NCBI GenBank assembly: GCA_964484185.1
Contig: CAZAEQ010000004.1
Location: forward strand, 83,808-147,807
Direction: 5' to 3'
Length of the DNA stretch: 64,000 nt
From: F1-120-MAGs238 sp964484185
GTDB lineage: Bacteria; Planctomycetota; Phycisphaerae; Phycisphaerales; UBA1924
Under the pieces are notes generated by a model. That model saw only the letters and a list, made by a program, of their open reading frames with translations, had not been told where the DNA came from and did not search any database. Positions 17,933-28,210 of this stretch are shown one piece after another. Position numbers and translations under genes: made by a program. Numbering within the stretch: position 1 is the first letter of the stretch; each line of letters starts with the position of its first letter.

Positions 17933-20296
17933 TTAACTGCCCAGATGCCCGCTGATCAACTTCAAGAGTCGCCCGCACATCACATCATGCGTCAAAACCC
18001 CTTGAATCCGCGGCCTCACTTCTTCAACCTTCCGTTCCCGGAACCCTGGTTCCTCGATCGCCCTGGCAAGTAACCACTCCAGGCCCGCCCGATCAGCAAA
18101 CGTCAACTCTTTCAAATCGCCAAGCATCCGCGCTGCATCACTTCCCTCAAACACCGGCAGCTTTGCGTACTTCTCCTTTGACACACGCGGCTCTGGCCAT
18201 AATCCATCGTCAAATCGTGCCGGTATCCCCAGTGCCGCTCTCAGCTCATTATGCTTTCGCAGCGGCTCATGCCGCGATACCACCCACGCCTGCCGCCCAT
18301 CTGCAAATTTTTCCTCACCGACTACGTGCATCATCGCCTGTTCAGCAAGCGTTGCGTCGACATCAAGTACATCCGCAAACAGTCGCGACAGAATCAGCCC
18401 GCCGGACAAAAAACACTCCGACACACGCTGATGCATCAGCGTGTTCAAATCGAGATGCAAATGCACCTTTGCTTTCTGATACACGCCTCGCAGCTCCTCA
18501 CCGTGCTTCACGGTGCCCTGCGCATGCGAACCAAATTCCGGGTGCTTCTCCCATCCCTTGCCGTACAAGTTGAACTTCCACCCTCTTCGCTTGCAAATTT
18601 CGTTCGCCCATTCCAGAGCCTCATGTCGGAAGATCTCTGATGCCATCGGCACAAAGTAAAGATGCCGCACGTTCGCTCGCGACTCTTCTCCAAGTCGATA
18701 CCGTGCGCAAATCTCCTCAAATCGAGCCGGTGCAAACGACCAGAGCCCGCGCTGATGAATTCCATTCACCGCATCGGCCGCCAATGAGTGAAGCTCTTCC
18801 ACGCATGCACGCGGCACGCCGCTCGTAGCGGCCATCTGCAAGTGCCGCGCCCGCATCTGCTCCGGCGTCTCCGAGTGATTCGACACAAACGCCACATCAC
18901 ACTCAAACTGCTCCAGCCCCGGCACCGCCCCCGCATGGAACTTCCGCGGATTCACCACCACCGGCGATGCAATAGCCCGTGTTGCATCCCAATCCCCAAG
19001 CAGGAAAAGTTCATTAAACAAATACCCGCACGCAAAATCGAATTCGCCCAGCTTCTGCGCAATAGCCGGATCAAACAAATGCGGCATCGCATCCTGCAAC
19101 CAGGTCACATACGGCACATTCGCCGGAGTAGTGCTCATCCGCAGTGGCCGGGGGAAATTGATCAATACCACCAGGTCTGGATCAAACTCATCAAAGGCCC
19201 GCCAGTACGCATTTGCCGCCAGCGTGCTGCAATCTTCGGATTCAATCAAGAGCTTTGCTTCATGTCCAATCGCCTTGAACGCATCGACAATGTCCCTAGA
19301 TGAATGCTGCAGAAATGTCGAATACCGCGTCGTCGGCACCAATACCCGCAGGGGCTTCCCGCCCTGCATCGCCTCTCGATACCGCTGCGCCCACTGCGCT
19401 TTGCCGCGGGGCGCATACCGCGCTTCTACCCGTTCTTTCAGCTCTTTCAATTCCTCAAGCTGTGCATCCGTCCCATTAATAACAATATTTGCCAATGTTG
19501 ATTCTTTTTGATCAACCTCGCGAAGCGAGATAAGCCGCGCCACCAGCATCTCACCCCGCTGCTCATCCAGAAATTTCTTCACTCCCTCAGGCGCCCCAGC
19601 TCCGACAAACACCTTCACCCGCTCTTGCGCCAATATTCCCGACACATCGGCAACCGCCAACCCCAACCCAACAGTCTTTTCATCCTCATGCACCACCATC
19701 AACCGCCGCCAGAACCCCTGCGCATTTTTCTTCCACCGCTCCGCCGCCTCAACGAGCAGCCACGGCGGCAGCAGATTCTCAATCATTAACGCCGCCGGAT
19801 ACTCATCTCTCCCATCCGAACCAATCAACTCCCGCGCCCGTGCCTTTGCATCCTCTGGCGTTGCACCATCAATCAACACATTCCCATCCGTTGCCCGATA
19901 CACCGCCGTCCTCTCAATCGCCTCTTCCAAAAACCCGCGCCAGCGCACAACATCACTCTCCGCGGCAATTCCCCGCGCCACAAGTACCAGCCCGCTCGCA
20001 TCGAAATTCCGCAACATTTCTTCCCGAGGCACGCGCGCAAAACTCATCGCCTCAACTGCATCCGCCAACCCCTTCACTTCCGCCATCGCCTTCACAGCTG
20101 GCGGCAAAATCCGCAGTCTTTCCGCCGCCAATTCCTTCAATCCCAGCTTCGCCAGATTCGCCGCATGCGCAAACACAATCGCCGGCTCCCCATCCGCCGC
20201 CGAACCAATCTGCCGCATCATCGCCAGAAAAGCCCAAGGCTTTCCGCTCTTGCCAAGTTGCAAAACTGACTCGCGTGAAATGGTGGTCTGGCTCAT
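17933..20296 (-). CDS. CgeB-like glycosyltransferase with long N-terminal region
   Basis: 787 residues. The N-terminal ~320 residues are mostly helical with no domain I can name. From about residue 325 there is a GT-B-like part: RVLVPTTRYSTFLQ, PDLVVLINFPRPLRMS, VPYVTWLQDAMPHLF, then NLYGKGWEKHPEF and VHLHLDLNTLMHQRVSE-FLSGGL, matching the CgeB/DUF3880 plus glycosyl-transferase group 1 pattern. Its start overlaps the PAP2 stop by four bases, so the two are translationally coupled. Confidence 0.78.
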   Translation of the reverse strand: MSQTTISRESVLQLGKSGKPWAFLAMMRQIGSAADGEPAIVFAHAANLAKLGLKELAAERLRILPPAVKAMAEVKGLADAVEAMSFARVPREEMLRNFDASGLVLVARGIAAESDVVRWRGFLEEAIERTAVYRATDGNVLIDGATPEDAKARARELIGSDGRDEYPAALMIENLLPPWLLVEAAERWKKNAQGFWRRLMVVHEDEKTVGLGLAVADVSGILAQERVKVFVGAGAPEGVKKFLDEQRGEMLVARLISLREVDQKESTLANIVINGTDAQLEELKELKERVEARYAPRGKAQWAQRYREAMQGGKPLRVLVPTTRYSTFLQHSSRDIVDAFKAIGHEAKLLIESEDCSTLAANAYWRAFDEFDPDLVVLINFPRPLRMSTTPANVPYVTWLQDAMPHLFDPAIAQKLGEFDFACGYLFNELFLLGDWDATRAIASPVVVNPRKFHAGAVPGLEQFECDVAFVSNHSETPEQMRARHLQMAATSGVPRACVEELHSLAADAVNGIHQRGLWSFAPARFEEICARYRLGEESRANVRHLYFVPMASEIFRHEALEWANEICKRRGWKFNLYGKGWEKHPEFGSHAQGTVKHGEELRGVYQKAKVHLHLDLNTLMHQRVSECFLSGGLILSRLFADVLDVDATLAEQAMMHVVGEEKFADGRQAWVVSRHEPLRKHNELRAALGIPARFDDGLWPEPRVSKEKYAKLPVFEGSDAARMLGDLKELTFADRAGLEWLLARAIEEPGFRERKVEEVRPRIQGVLTHDVMCGRLLKLISGHLGS

Positions 20297-20895
20297 CGCC
20301 GCCCCGCCTTCTCCGGCGGCATCAAAATCGTCGCCGCAATATGCCCTATCGCAGCGCCAGCCACAACATCACTCACATAATGCGCCCCCAGCACAATCCG
20401 CGTCACTCCGCATCCAATCGCCCACACCAGCGCAACCCACCCCGCGCACGGAAACAAACGCAGCAAAATAAACGCCCCGCCAAACGCCACCGCCGCGTGC
20501 GAACTTGGAATCCCCAGATTCGAACCATCACTGAACGCACCCAAAAACGGCTTGAACGTGTACGCACCCGTCGGATCAATCGTCCCCGGCCGCTCTCTAC
20601 CTATAACTCTCTTCAGCAATTCCGCCAGCGCGCCCGCCATCAGCGGCGACACCACAATCATCCACGCGGTCAACTTCGCCCCGCGCTGCTTCCACTGCGT
20701 CAGCCCAATCGCCAGCGCAATCAATATCCACATCACCACATTGCCGGCTTGCCGAAACACATGATGCAGATCCGTCGCACGAAATTTCTCAAGATCCGCG
20801 ACCATCAACTTCTGCCACAACCCTGCCTCGCCAAAACTCAATGCGGCCACCACCGCTCCATATCCAATCGCCAAAATCGCTAGTCGTTTCATCAT
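20293..20895 (-). CDS. PAP2-family membrane phosphatase
   Basis: 200 residues, several membrane helices. The three PAP2 motifs are complete: KRVIGRERP, GIPSSHAAVA and RIVLGAHYVSDVVAG. Such enzymes dephosphorylate lipid phosphates such as undecaprenyl pyrophosphate or phosphatidic acid. Leading the glycan cluster operon, a role in recycling a lipid carrier is plausible but inferred. The start is either of two adjacent ATG codons (20895 or 20892). Confidence 0.9.
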   Translation of the reverse strand: MMKRLAILAIGYGAVVAALSFGEAGLWQKLMVADLEKFRATDLHHVFRQAGNVVMWILIALAIGLTQWKQRGAKLTAWMIVVSPLMAGALAELLKRVIGRERPGTIDPTGAYTFKPFLGAFSDGSNLGIPSSHAAVAFGGAFILLRLFPCAGWVALVWAIGCGVTRIVLGAHYVSDVVAGAAIGHIAATILMPPEKAGRR

Positions 20896-21098
20896 GCGTG
20901 ATAACTCAAAGCCGTGCGAAGTCTAGCCAATCTTCTCTATACACCTACCGCCTCACAAACGCAAGTGCCCGTAATAACCGCTTTCTGCCGATTTCCCTGC
21001 CATCCAGCCCAATTCTGCCCACTTGTATCCTTCTTTACTTGAAGCTCACTCCAAAGTTTGAGACAATCTGATTCGGGGGATTGGGGCAATTGACTTCT

Positions 21099-21695
21099 AT
21101 GGGTGATGGGAACGTAACCGTTCTACTTGAATCTGCCGCGGCGGGCGATGCCCGCTCTGCGGAAGCTCTTCTTCCACTTATATATGAAGAGCTCCGCCGC
21201 CTCGCCGCCGCCCAGCTCAAGCACGAGCCCAGCGGCCTGACCCTCCAGCCCACCGCCCTGGTCCACGAAGCCTACCTCAAACTGCTCGGTGGCCACGACA
21301 TCAAGTGGCAGGGCAAACGCCACTTCTTTGCCGCCGCTGCCACCGCCATGCGCCGCATCTTGGTCGATCGTGCCCGCTACTACCGCTACGAAAAACACGG
21401 CGGCAAGGTCAAACGCTCTGCGCTCGATTCCGATGCCCTCACCATCGCCGACCCCACTCCCTCGCCTGGCGAACCACCCGTCGATCTGCTCAAACTCAAC
21501 TCCGCCCTTGAGCGCCTCGAAACCAACGACCCGCGCCAGGCCGAAGTTGTCATGCTCCGCTATTTCGCCGGCCTGGGCGTTGAACAAACTGCCGAAGCTC
21601 TCGGCGTCTCGCAAGCCACCGTTAAAAACGACTGGGTCTACGCCCGCGCGTGGCTCCGCCGCGAACTTGTTTCCCTCGCTACCGAAGAGGCCTGA
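21099..21695 (+). CDS. ECF sigma factor, TIGR02999 type
   Basis: 198 residues. Region 2 reads LLPLIYEELRRLAAAQL, LTLQPTALVHEAYLKLL and FFAAAATAMRRILVDRAR, the TIGR02999-type signature; region 4 includes VVMLRYFAGLGVEQTAEALGVSQATVKNDW. This group is expanded in planctomycetes and typically sits next to Ser/Thr kinases, as here. The kinase gene starts on the very next base after the stop. ATG 21099 is chosen; TTG 21081 is in frame. Confidence 0.92.
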   Translation: MGDGNVTVLLESAAAGDARSAEALLPLIYEELRRLAAAQLKHEPSGLTLQPTALVHEAYLKLLGGHDIKWQGKRHFFAAAATAMRRILVDRARYYRYEKHGGKVKRSALDSDALTIADPTPSPGEPPVDLLKLNSALERLETNDPRQAEVVMLRYFAGLGVEQTAEALGVSQATVKNDWVYARAWLRRELVSLATEEA

Positions 21696-24600
21696 ATGTC
21701 TACCCAGGTCCACAACAGAATCCGCGAAGTCTTCGTCGCAGTCTGCGAGCATCCGCCCGCCGACCAGCCGCGCATTCTCGACGAACTCTGCGGCGATGAC
21801 TCCTTCGTAAAATCCGAAGTCCAATCTCTGCTCGGCTTCCACCACAACGACACCTTCCTCTCCGCATCCGCCATGAGCGATGCTGGCTTCGCCGACAACT
21901 CCGACAGCCAGATCTCCATGCCCCCCGGCACAAAGATCGGCCGCTGCTCCATCACCCGCCTCATCGGCGCTGGCGGCATGGGCGTCGTCTATGAAGCTCG
22001 CCAGGATTCCCCCGATCGCCGAGTCGCGCTCAAAATCATGCGGCCCGGCGGCACATCCACCGCCATGGTCAAACGCTTCGCACAGGAAGCCCGCGCCCTG
22101 GCCATCCTCCAACACTCCGGCATCGCACAAATCTACGACGCCGGCCGCGAACTCACAACCGCCGGCCCAGTCCCCTACCTCGTCATGGAACTGGTCGAAG
22201 GCATCACGCTCAACACTTTCATCAACCGCCACAAGCTCGCCCTCCCCGCCAAACTCAAACTCATCCTCCAGATCTGCGATGCAGTTGCACACGCTCATCT
22301 CCGCGGCGTCATCCACCGCGATCTCAAACCCACCAACATCCTCGTCGACGATTCTGGCCGCGCCCGCATCCTCGACTTTGGCATCGCACGCCTCGCCGAA
22401 AACGATGCCCGCGCCACCATCTCCACCAGCGGCGGCCAAGTGCTCGGCACTCTCGCCTACATGAGCCCCGAACAAGCCGGCGGCGACCCTACAAAAATCG
22501 ACACTCGGGCCGATGTCTACTCCCTCGGCGTCGTCCTCTATGAAGTCCTCACCGGTAAGCTTCCTATTGATGTAACGCAAGTCTCAATCGCCGAAGCTGT
22601 CCGCCGCATCAAAGACATCGACCCAGCTCCACCTTCCGCACATTCTCCCGAGTGCCGCGGCGAACTCGACACCATCGCGCTCAAAGCCCTATCGAAAGAC
22701 TCTTCCCGCCGCTACCAATCGGCGCAAGCTCTGGCTGAAGATATCCGCCGCTATCTCACCGGTCACCCAATCCTCGCGCGCGGTGACTCGGCCTTGTACG
22801 TCCTTTCCAAACACGTCCGCCGCAATCGTGTTCCCGTCACCGCCGCCGCAATTCTGCTCGTTGGCCTGGTGGTGTTCAGCATCTACGCCTCGATTAAATC
22901 CGCACAGGAACGCGCAGCCCGCAACCGCGCTGAATACGCCCTGGCTCTTGCCAAGGAACAGACCAAACGCGCTGACGACAGTTCGCTGCGACTTGAACGC
23001 GAACTTCACTACCGCAACGTTGAAACCGCACGTCTTCTCGCACGCGGCGGCCACCTTGCTGCCGCGGAAGAAATCCTCTGGCTTGAAGCTGCCGCATGGC
23101 CCGGTTCAACTTCAACACGCTGGGCGCTTCGCGACCTCTACGCCCGGTTCCAATGCCTTCGCACCATTCCAGGTCCGGTCGATCCGCGCTCGTTGACCAT
23201 GCACGCAAACAACCGCTGGCTCGCATGTGTCAGCGGGGCCAACATTCGAGTTGTTGACAGTGTGACCGGGAACGATGTCAGCACGCTGCCCATCACCACG
23301 CTCAAAACGACATGGATGGATTTCTCAGTTGATGGAAAGTACCTGGTCAGACTTGATGATGATGCCGGGCTCTGCGTCTACCGCGTCAAACCCAGCGGAA
23401 CACTCAGTCTGCACTGGGAAAAGCAGGTGACTGCGGGCGATCCCAATCTGTTTCAGATCGATCCTGCCGCCGCCAGCATTGCTATTGGGTGTACGAATGG
23501 ATATATTTCGATAGTTTCACTTGATGCTGGCGACCAGCTCTTTGAGACTCGTATCGCTCTTGAGACCGATGCTCGGCTGCGATGCATGCGCTACAGCGTT
23601 GATGCCAAACACCTGTTTCTCGCAACTCAGACCGCGGTACTTGAACTCGAAATCTCGCCGCAGGCAACCGTGCGGACAGTTGCGACCCAGACTGGAACGA
23701 TTCAATGCCTGCTTCCAAGCCCCAATGGTCAGGCGATCTTCACTGGCAGCATCGATCAGCGCATCCGGTGTTTCAATATTTCTACGGGCGAACTCATCAC
23801 GCTGATGCACCCAAGCAACGGAACCGTCCGCGCCCTGGAAGTCAGTCCAGATGGCAAGTACCTCGCGTCCCAGGGCTGGTGGCGCAATGACCTCTGGGAT
23901 ATCAATACGTTCCAGCGCATTAATGCCGTGACCGATCGTCCTGTCGGCGGCAATCGCCTGGGTTTCAGTCCCGACTCCGCTCGTCTCTACTCTGACAGTC
24001 AGGCGGGAATTCGTATCTGGTCCCGCGCCAAGGTCCCGATCTGGCACGATATCCCCGCCCACGAAAAATACGTTGGCAAGATCGCCTTATCGACCGGTTC
24101 GCCGCGGCTCGTCTCTATCGGCGCACGCGAACGCTCCTCGCTCTGGAACACCCAGGATATGCGGCACATTCGTGACCTTGGCACTGCTGGCCAGGCCTGG
24201 GAAGCAGCCATCAACGCCAATGGCACGGAAGTCGCGCTGATGTCCGAACTGGGCGTCCTGGAATTCATCGACTGCGACACCGGCACAGTACGACTGCGCA
24301 TCGATACCAAAGCTCGCGATGCCGATATCAATTTCGTCGACAACGATCGCCTGCTCGCCATCAGCACTTTCAAACCCAATGTGCAGTTCCGCGATGTCGC
24401 AACCGGTGAACTCACTCATACCGTCGAACTTCCGCGAGCCGACATCTTTGAAATGCAGCCCAGCGCTGATGGCAAATTGCTTTTCATCCTGCAGCGAAAC
24501 AACCTGCACATGCTTGATGTCGCAACGATGAAACTCACATCGCTGCCGCAAAACCAGATCCAGGCACGGGCCCTGTATCCAAACCACGATGGCTCTCTGC

Positions 24601-25094
24601 TGGCAGTCGGCCTGTTCACCGGCGAGGTTCAACTCTGGGACACCGCCACCCGCAAGCTCATTCACACCATGGTCGCCCACCGCGAAACCGTCAGCCATGT
24701 CACCATCTCGACCGATGGAGCATTCATCGCATCGTGCGCTGGCGATGCCATCCTGCTCTGGGATACGGCCAGCGGCACGCTGCTGATGACGCTCCGCGAA
24801 CTTGAAGTCTCTGACACCAAACCTTCTTTCCCCAGCTATCTCAAGTTCATTGAATCCAACACCAAACTCGTCGTCGGTTACAGCGCGGGCAAGATGGAGG
24901 TCTATGACCTTCAATCGCTCGATCGCGCTGTGGTTGCCAACACCCGAAAACCTGTCGACATCGCGGCCAGTGCAGGCGTCCCTCCGCCGCCGCCCGACCC
25001 CACCACCGATGCCGCGGAAATGCGCCGATGGATCATGCGCGTAGGCAAAGCCTTTACCGGCGGCGAGCAAAATACACCACCGCAAGACAAGTAG
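21696..25094 (+). CDS. Membrane Ser/Thr protein kinase with C-terminal WD40-like propeller
   Basis: 1132 residues. The Hanks-type kinase spans about residues 75-355: GAGGMGVVYEA (P-loop), VALKIMRPGG (catalytic Lys), VIHRDLKPTNILV (catalytic loop), LDFGIARL (DFG), LAYMSPEQAGG (APE equivalent). A membrane helix lies near residue 385 (AAAILLVGLVVFSIYAS), then a short coiled coil. The rest is a beta-propeller of WD40/PQQ-like repeats such as RALEVSPDGKYLASQG and GEVQLWDTATRKLI. All catalytic residues seem intact. It probably senses or scaffolds outside or at the membrane and signals to the sigma factor encoded directly upstream. Confidence 0.93.
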   Translation: MSTQVHNRIREVFVAVCEHPPADQPRILDELCGDDSFVKSEVQSLLGFHHNDTFLSASAMSDAGFADNSDSQISMPPGTKIGRCSITRLIGAGGMGVVYEARQDSPDRRVALKIMRPGGTSTAMVKRFAQEARALAILQHSGIAQIYDAGRELTTAGPVPYLVMELVEGITLNTFINRHKLALPAKLKLILQICDAVAHAHLRGVIHRDLKPTNILVDDSGRARILDFGIARLAENDARATISTSGGQVLGTLAYMSPEQAGGDPTKIDTRADVYSLGVVLYEVLTGKLPIDVTQVSIAEAVRRIKDIDPAPPSAHSPECRGELDTIALKALSKDSSRRYQSAQALAEDIRRYLTGHPILARGDSALYVLSKHVRRNRVPVTAAAILLVGLVVFSIYASIKSAQERAARNRAEYALALAKEQTKRADDSSLRLERELHYRNVETARLLARGGHLAAAEEILWLEAAAWPGSTSTRWALRDLYARFQCLRTIPGPVDPRSLTMHANNRWLACVSGANIRVVDSVTGNDVSTLPITTLKTTWMDFSVDGKYLVRLDDDAGLCVYRVKPSGTLSLHWEKQVTAGDPNLFQIDPAAASIAIGCTNGYISIVSLDAGDQLFETRIALETDARLRCMRYSVDAKHLFLATQTAVLELEISPQATVRTVATQTGTIQCLLPSPNGQAIFTGSIDQRIRCFNISTGELITLMHPSNGTVRALEVSPDGKYLASQGWWRNDLWDINTFQRINAVTDRPVGGNRLGFSPDSARLYSDSQAGIRIWSRAKVPIWHDIPAHEKYVGKIALSTGSPRLVSIGARERSSLWNTQDMRHIRDLGTAGQAWEAAINANGTEVALMSELGVLEFIDCDTGTVRLRIDTKARDADINFVDNDRLLAISTFKPNVQFRDVATGELTHTVELPRADIFEMQPSADGKLLFILQRNNLHMLDVATMKLTSLPQNQIQARALYPNHDGSLLAVGLFTGEVQLWDTATRKLIHTMVAHRETVSHVTISTDGAFIASCAGDAILLWDTASGTLLMTLRELEVSDTKPSFPSYLKFIESNTKLVVGYSAGKMEVYDLQSLDRAVVANTRKPVDIAASAGVPPPPPDPTTDAAEMRRWIMRVGKAFTGGEQNTPPQDK

Positions 25095-25120
25095 TGAGGA
25101 CGAATAGTCCGTAACTCCCT

Positions 25121-28015
25121 TTAGCAGCCCACCGCGAACGCGTCCACAAAATCCAGATAGTCAAAGAAATCCAAGACGCCGTCGGCATTAAAGTCCGCTG
25201 CCATATTGCCGCTGCTGAACGCGTCTACAAAGTCCAGGTAGTCAAAGAAATCGACGACGGCATCGCCGTTGAAATCGGCCATGCATATTGAACGAATAAC
25301 CCAGAGTTCTTTTCCGTACACTTCATCGCTCGCAGCAAAGTAGAGCTTGCCGTTTATGACAAAAGGCTGCGTAATAGCGCTCGAAGATGGGCCGGGGTTG
25401 ATATCTGCGACCAGGTGCGTCCCGGCATCCGTGCCGTCTGTGACCCACCATTCCAATCCGTGCGTTCGATCACTCGCGACGAAATACACACGATCGTCAA
25501 CGAGCGTGATCGACCGGGGCATCGAGCCGTCGATACCGGGCACGATATCCTTTACTATCTGTGTACCGGCATGTGTGCCATCGGTGATCCAGAGTTCGCG
25601 GCCGCGCACACCGTCATGGGCGGTGAAGTAAACGCGTGACCCCATCGCTGATGGACCCACAATAAGATCCGATGGCAGCGATCCGATGGTGCCTGGCAAA
25701 ATGTCTCGAATTCGAGTCGTGTTGATGTCAGTCCCGTCAGTGATCCAGAGTTCCGAATCGTTCGAGGCATTGAAATCAGCTGTCCAAACTATCTTATTGT
25801 CATACATCACCGGGTATCGGCAATAGAGATTCGATCCTGCTGAACCAACTGGCTTAATTGCCCTGATCGGTGTGCCGTCGCCTTCATACGCCCAAAGTTC
25901 TGTCTGCGTTTGCTCTGAGAACGCGGCGAAAATAAGTCGCCCAAAAAGATCGAACATCGGAATCGGATAGCTCAGGGTGCCAGATCGGCCACCGACGATC
26001 CTTCGAGTCGTCGCCGCTGTGCCACCTGTCGCGTACACACTCCAGGCATTCTCGCCATAGTCCTTTGCCAGAAAGTAGACCTCGTTTCTATACGCAATCC
26101 ATCCAGATACGCGAGTTGGAGCACCACTCACCAGCGCCGCCAGAGAAACCGTGCCTTGCAATGTGCCATCCGATCGCCAGGGAACCGTGTCATATTCACT
26201 TGGGAAAGTGGGGTGTTGTAATGAAAAGTAGAAATCCGACCCCTTGACAAATGGAGCTCCAGTAAACGTACTTGGTCCGGTCGAAGTTGCGATCGTGACC
26301 CCCAGCTGCTCCGGTGCGTCCGCCACGCGGATCGAAGGAGACGAGGCCGGTTGCCATCTCGAAAACAACTTTCCATTTACGGCCGTCGCGAGGTCTCTCG
26401 CGATCGACGCCGTACCGGAAACAGTTTCATCGCAGAGCGTCACGGTGTTCGGCTGATCCAGTCGATAGCGCTCAAGGCCGGTTGCTACTGTCGTCGCGCT
26501 GAAATAAAGCGTGTTGTTCCAAGCAAATAGATTGCCGGGATTCGAATCCGAAGTCGGATGGTGTATATCGCGAAAGAGAAGCGTCCCCGCCGACGTCCCG
26601 TCGCTGATGTAAAGCTCGGTGCCAATGCCGGAACTTCCCGAACTGTTGTTGGCGCGAAACAGACCTTTGCCGCGGATTGAGCCAATCCACCGCGGCAGAC
26701 TCGAGTTAGATTGACCCGGGAAAACATCGCTTAGCAGAAAGGTTCCAGCAATAGTGCCATCGCTTACAAATGGCTCAACTCCCGTTTGATTGTCTGCATA
26801 GAAAAACATATGAGCGGGAGTCGTCCCCGAAGCTTCTACCGCAAACAAGTCGCCGGTGCCGTTGAAGCCAGGAGTGGTCAGCAAAGTGGTGATGCTGCCG
26901 CTGGCTTCTCTTCTGTAGAGCTTGCCCCGCGCGCAGTAGTAAAGCAGATCTTCCATCACGGCCATTGCTTGTGTAGGGGGGTCGATGCGAGCGAGCTCTG
27001 TTGTCGAAATGAGCGCCAGGCTAACTCCGTCATATCGACACACGGCACCGTTGGGAGAGCTGATGAAATACATGCCTTCACTGGTCACAACCGGCTGCTC
27101 AAGGTTCGTATTGCCTCTCACGTTTGTGGAAACCTCAACAGTCCCATTAGGCGTGCCATCGGTTCGAAAGAAGCGATTCCCCATGGCCGACGACGGTGTC
27201 GCGAAAAAATACAGAATGTCATTGAAAACGCAGAACGAATGCGGAGACGAAGACGAAGCGCTCCCCGGAAAAATATCTTTCAGGAGCGTGGTGCCCGCCG
27301 TAGTCCCGTCTGAAGCCCACAGTTCGCGGCCCGATCCCAAATCCATACACGAAAAGATGATCTTGCTATCAACTACTGCCATCTCGCCAATCAATGGAGC
27401 CGAAGTGCCCGACGAAGATGGTGAGAAAACAACGCGTGTTCCCGCCGCCGTTCCGTCACTCACCCATAAAGAATGTACAGTTCGATTGCTCACAGTTGTG
27501 TTTGCTGCAAAATAAACTTTGTTCGCGATCACAGCCGAAGGTGTCCTTAAGCCGCCAGTTGGGACGTTGATAACCGGATCATTACTGCTCGCTGGATATA
27601 TCTGACTCACTGCCCCATCAGGTCGCACCTGCCATAGCACGATGCCGCTCCCGCCGTTCCCCAAGAACATGATTGTCTCCCCCGGGCCACGGAACAAAGG
27701 CACGGAGTTCTCATCCGTCTGTGTGTCGCCTCCGCCCCCTGCTCCCGGAAACACATCAAGAACGAGTTGCGTTCCCGCGACCGTTCCATCGGTCTTCCAC
27801 AATTCGTTTCCGTTAATCGCATCCGCAGCAACAAAATACAGGTATTCCCCGCACATCAGCGCACCTTGCCGCGGCGTTGAACTTAGTTGTCCCGCCCCGC
27901 CCAGTACAGTTGTACGAATGTCAGCCACCAGCGAGGCCGACTGCGCAACTCCTACCGATGCGGTCACGGCAACTCCCAGCAATCCGGCTACTTGGCGTAA
28001 TCTGAATCCTCGCAT
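25121..28015 (-). CDS. Exported ELWxxDGT-repeat protein with FFDYLDFV module
   Basis: 964 residues. Signal peptide: MRGFRLRQVAGLLGVAVTAS, cleavage after VGVAQSA. Repeats such as ELWKTDGTVAGT, ELWASDGTTAGT, ELYISDGTSAGT and ELWITDGTHAGT, each followed by a hydrophobic strand and a DxxPG turn, are the ELWxxDGT family pattern and predict a large beta-propeller. Two dockerin-like repeats (VDFFDYLDFVDAF, LDFFDYLDFVDAF) end with VGC. The start is ATG 28015 with AAAGGGGA upstream; the frame stays open to 29959, but that part is antisense to the dihydrolipoyl dehydrogenase gene and is not coding. Confidence 0.88.
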   Translation of the reverse strand: MRGFRLRQVAGLLGVAVTASVGVAQSASLVADIRTTVLGGAGQLSSTPRQGALMCGEYLYFVAADAINGNELWKTDGTVAGTQLVLDVFPGAGGGGDTQTDENSVPLFRGPGETIMFLGNGGSGIVLWQVRPDGAVSQIYPASSNDPVINVPTGGLRTPSAVIANKVYFAANTTVSNRTVHSLWVSDGTAAGTRVVFSPSSSGTSAPLIGEMAVVDSKIIFSCMDLGSGRELWASDGTTAGTTLLKDIFPGSASSSSPHSFCVFNDILYFFATPSSAMGNRFFRTDGTPNGTVEVSTNVRGNTNLEQPVVTSEGMYFISSPNGAVCRYDGVSLALISTTELARIDPPTQAMAVMEDLLYYCARGKLYRREASGSITTLLTTPGFNGTGDLFAVEASGTTPAHMFFYADNQTGVEPFVSDGTIAGTFLLSDVFPGQSNSSLPRWIGSIRGKGLFRANNSSGSSGIGTELYISDGTSAGTLLFRDIHHPTSDSNPGNLFAWNNTLYFSATTVATGLERYRLDQPNTVTLCDETVSGTASIARDLATAVNGKLFSRWQPASSPSIRVADAPEQLGVTIATSTGPSTFTGAPFVKGSDFYFSLQHPTFPSEYDTVPWRSDGTLQGTVSLAALVSGAPTRVSGWIAYRNEVYFLAKDYGENAWSVYATGGTAATTRRIVGGRSGTLSYPIPMFDLFGRLIFAAFSEQTQTELWAYEGDGTPIRAIKPVGSAGSNLYCRYPVMYDNKIVWTADFNASNDSELWITDGTDINTTRIRDILPGTIGSLPSDLIVGPSAMGSRVYFTAHDGVRGRELWITDGTHAGTQIVKDIVPGIDGSMPRSITLVDDRVYFVASDRTHGLEWWVTDGTDAGTHLVADINPGPSSSAITQPFVINGKLYFAASDEVYGKELWVIRSICMADFNGDAVVDFFDYLDFVDAFSSGNMAADFNADGVLDFFDYLDFVDAFAVGC

Positions 28016-28210
28016 TCGAAATTCCCCTTTGAACAAAGTGTCCCTAACAGCATACTCGTTATTGCTACCAAAACGCAACCAATTCTGTCGTGCCACCACG
28101 CACTTTCTCTGACATCGCCGGTTGCAATCCCTATGATCGGCCCCACCCAGTCCAGACGAGGATTCAGCCCTACGAAATTCTCGTCTGCGACCGAACTTGA
28201 AAGGTTCCAA

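Noticed and set aside
21123..22580. Long minus-strand open frame opposite the sigma and kinase genes
   Set aside because: The plus strand has clear sigma-factor and kinase motifs; the antisense translation has none.
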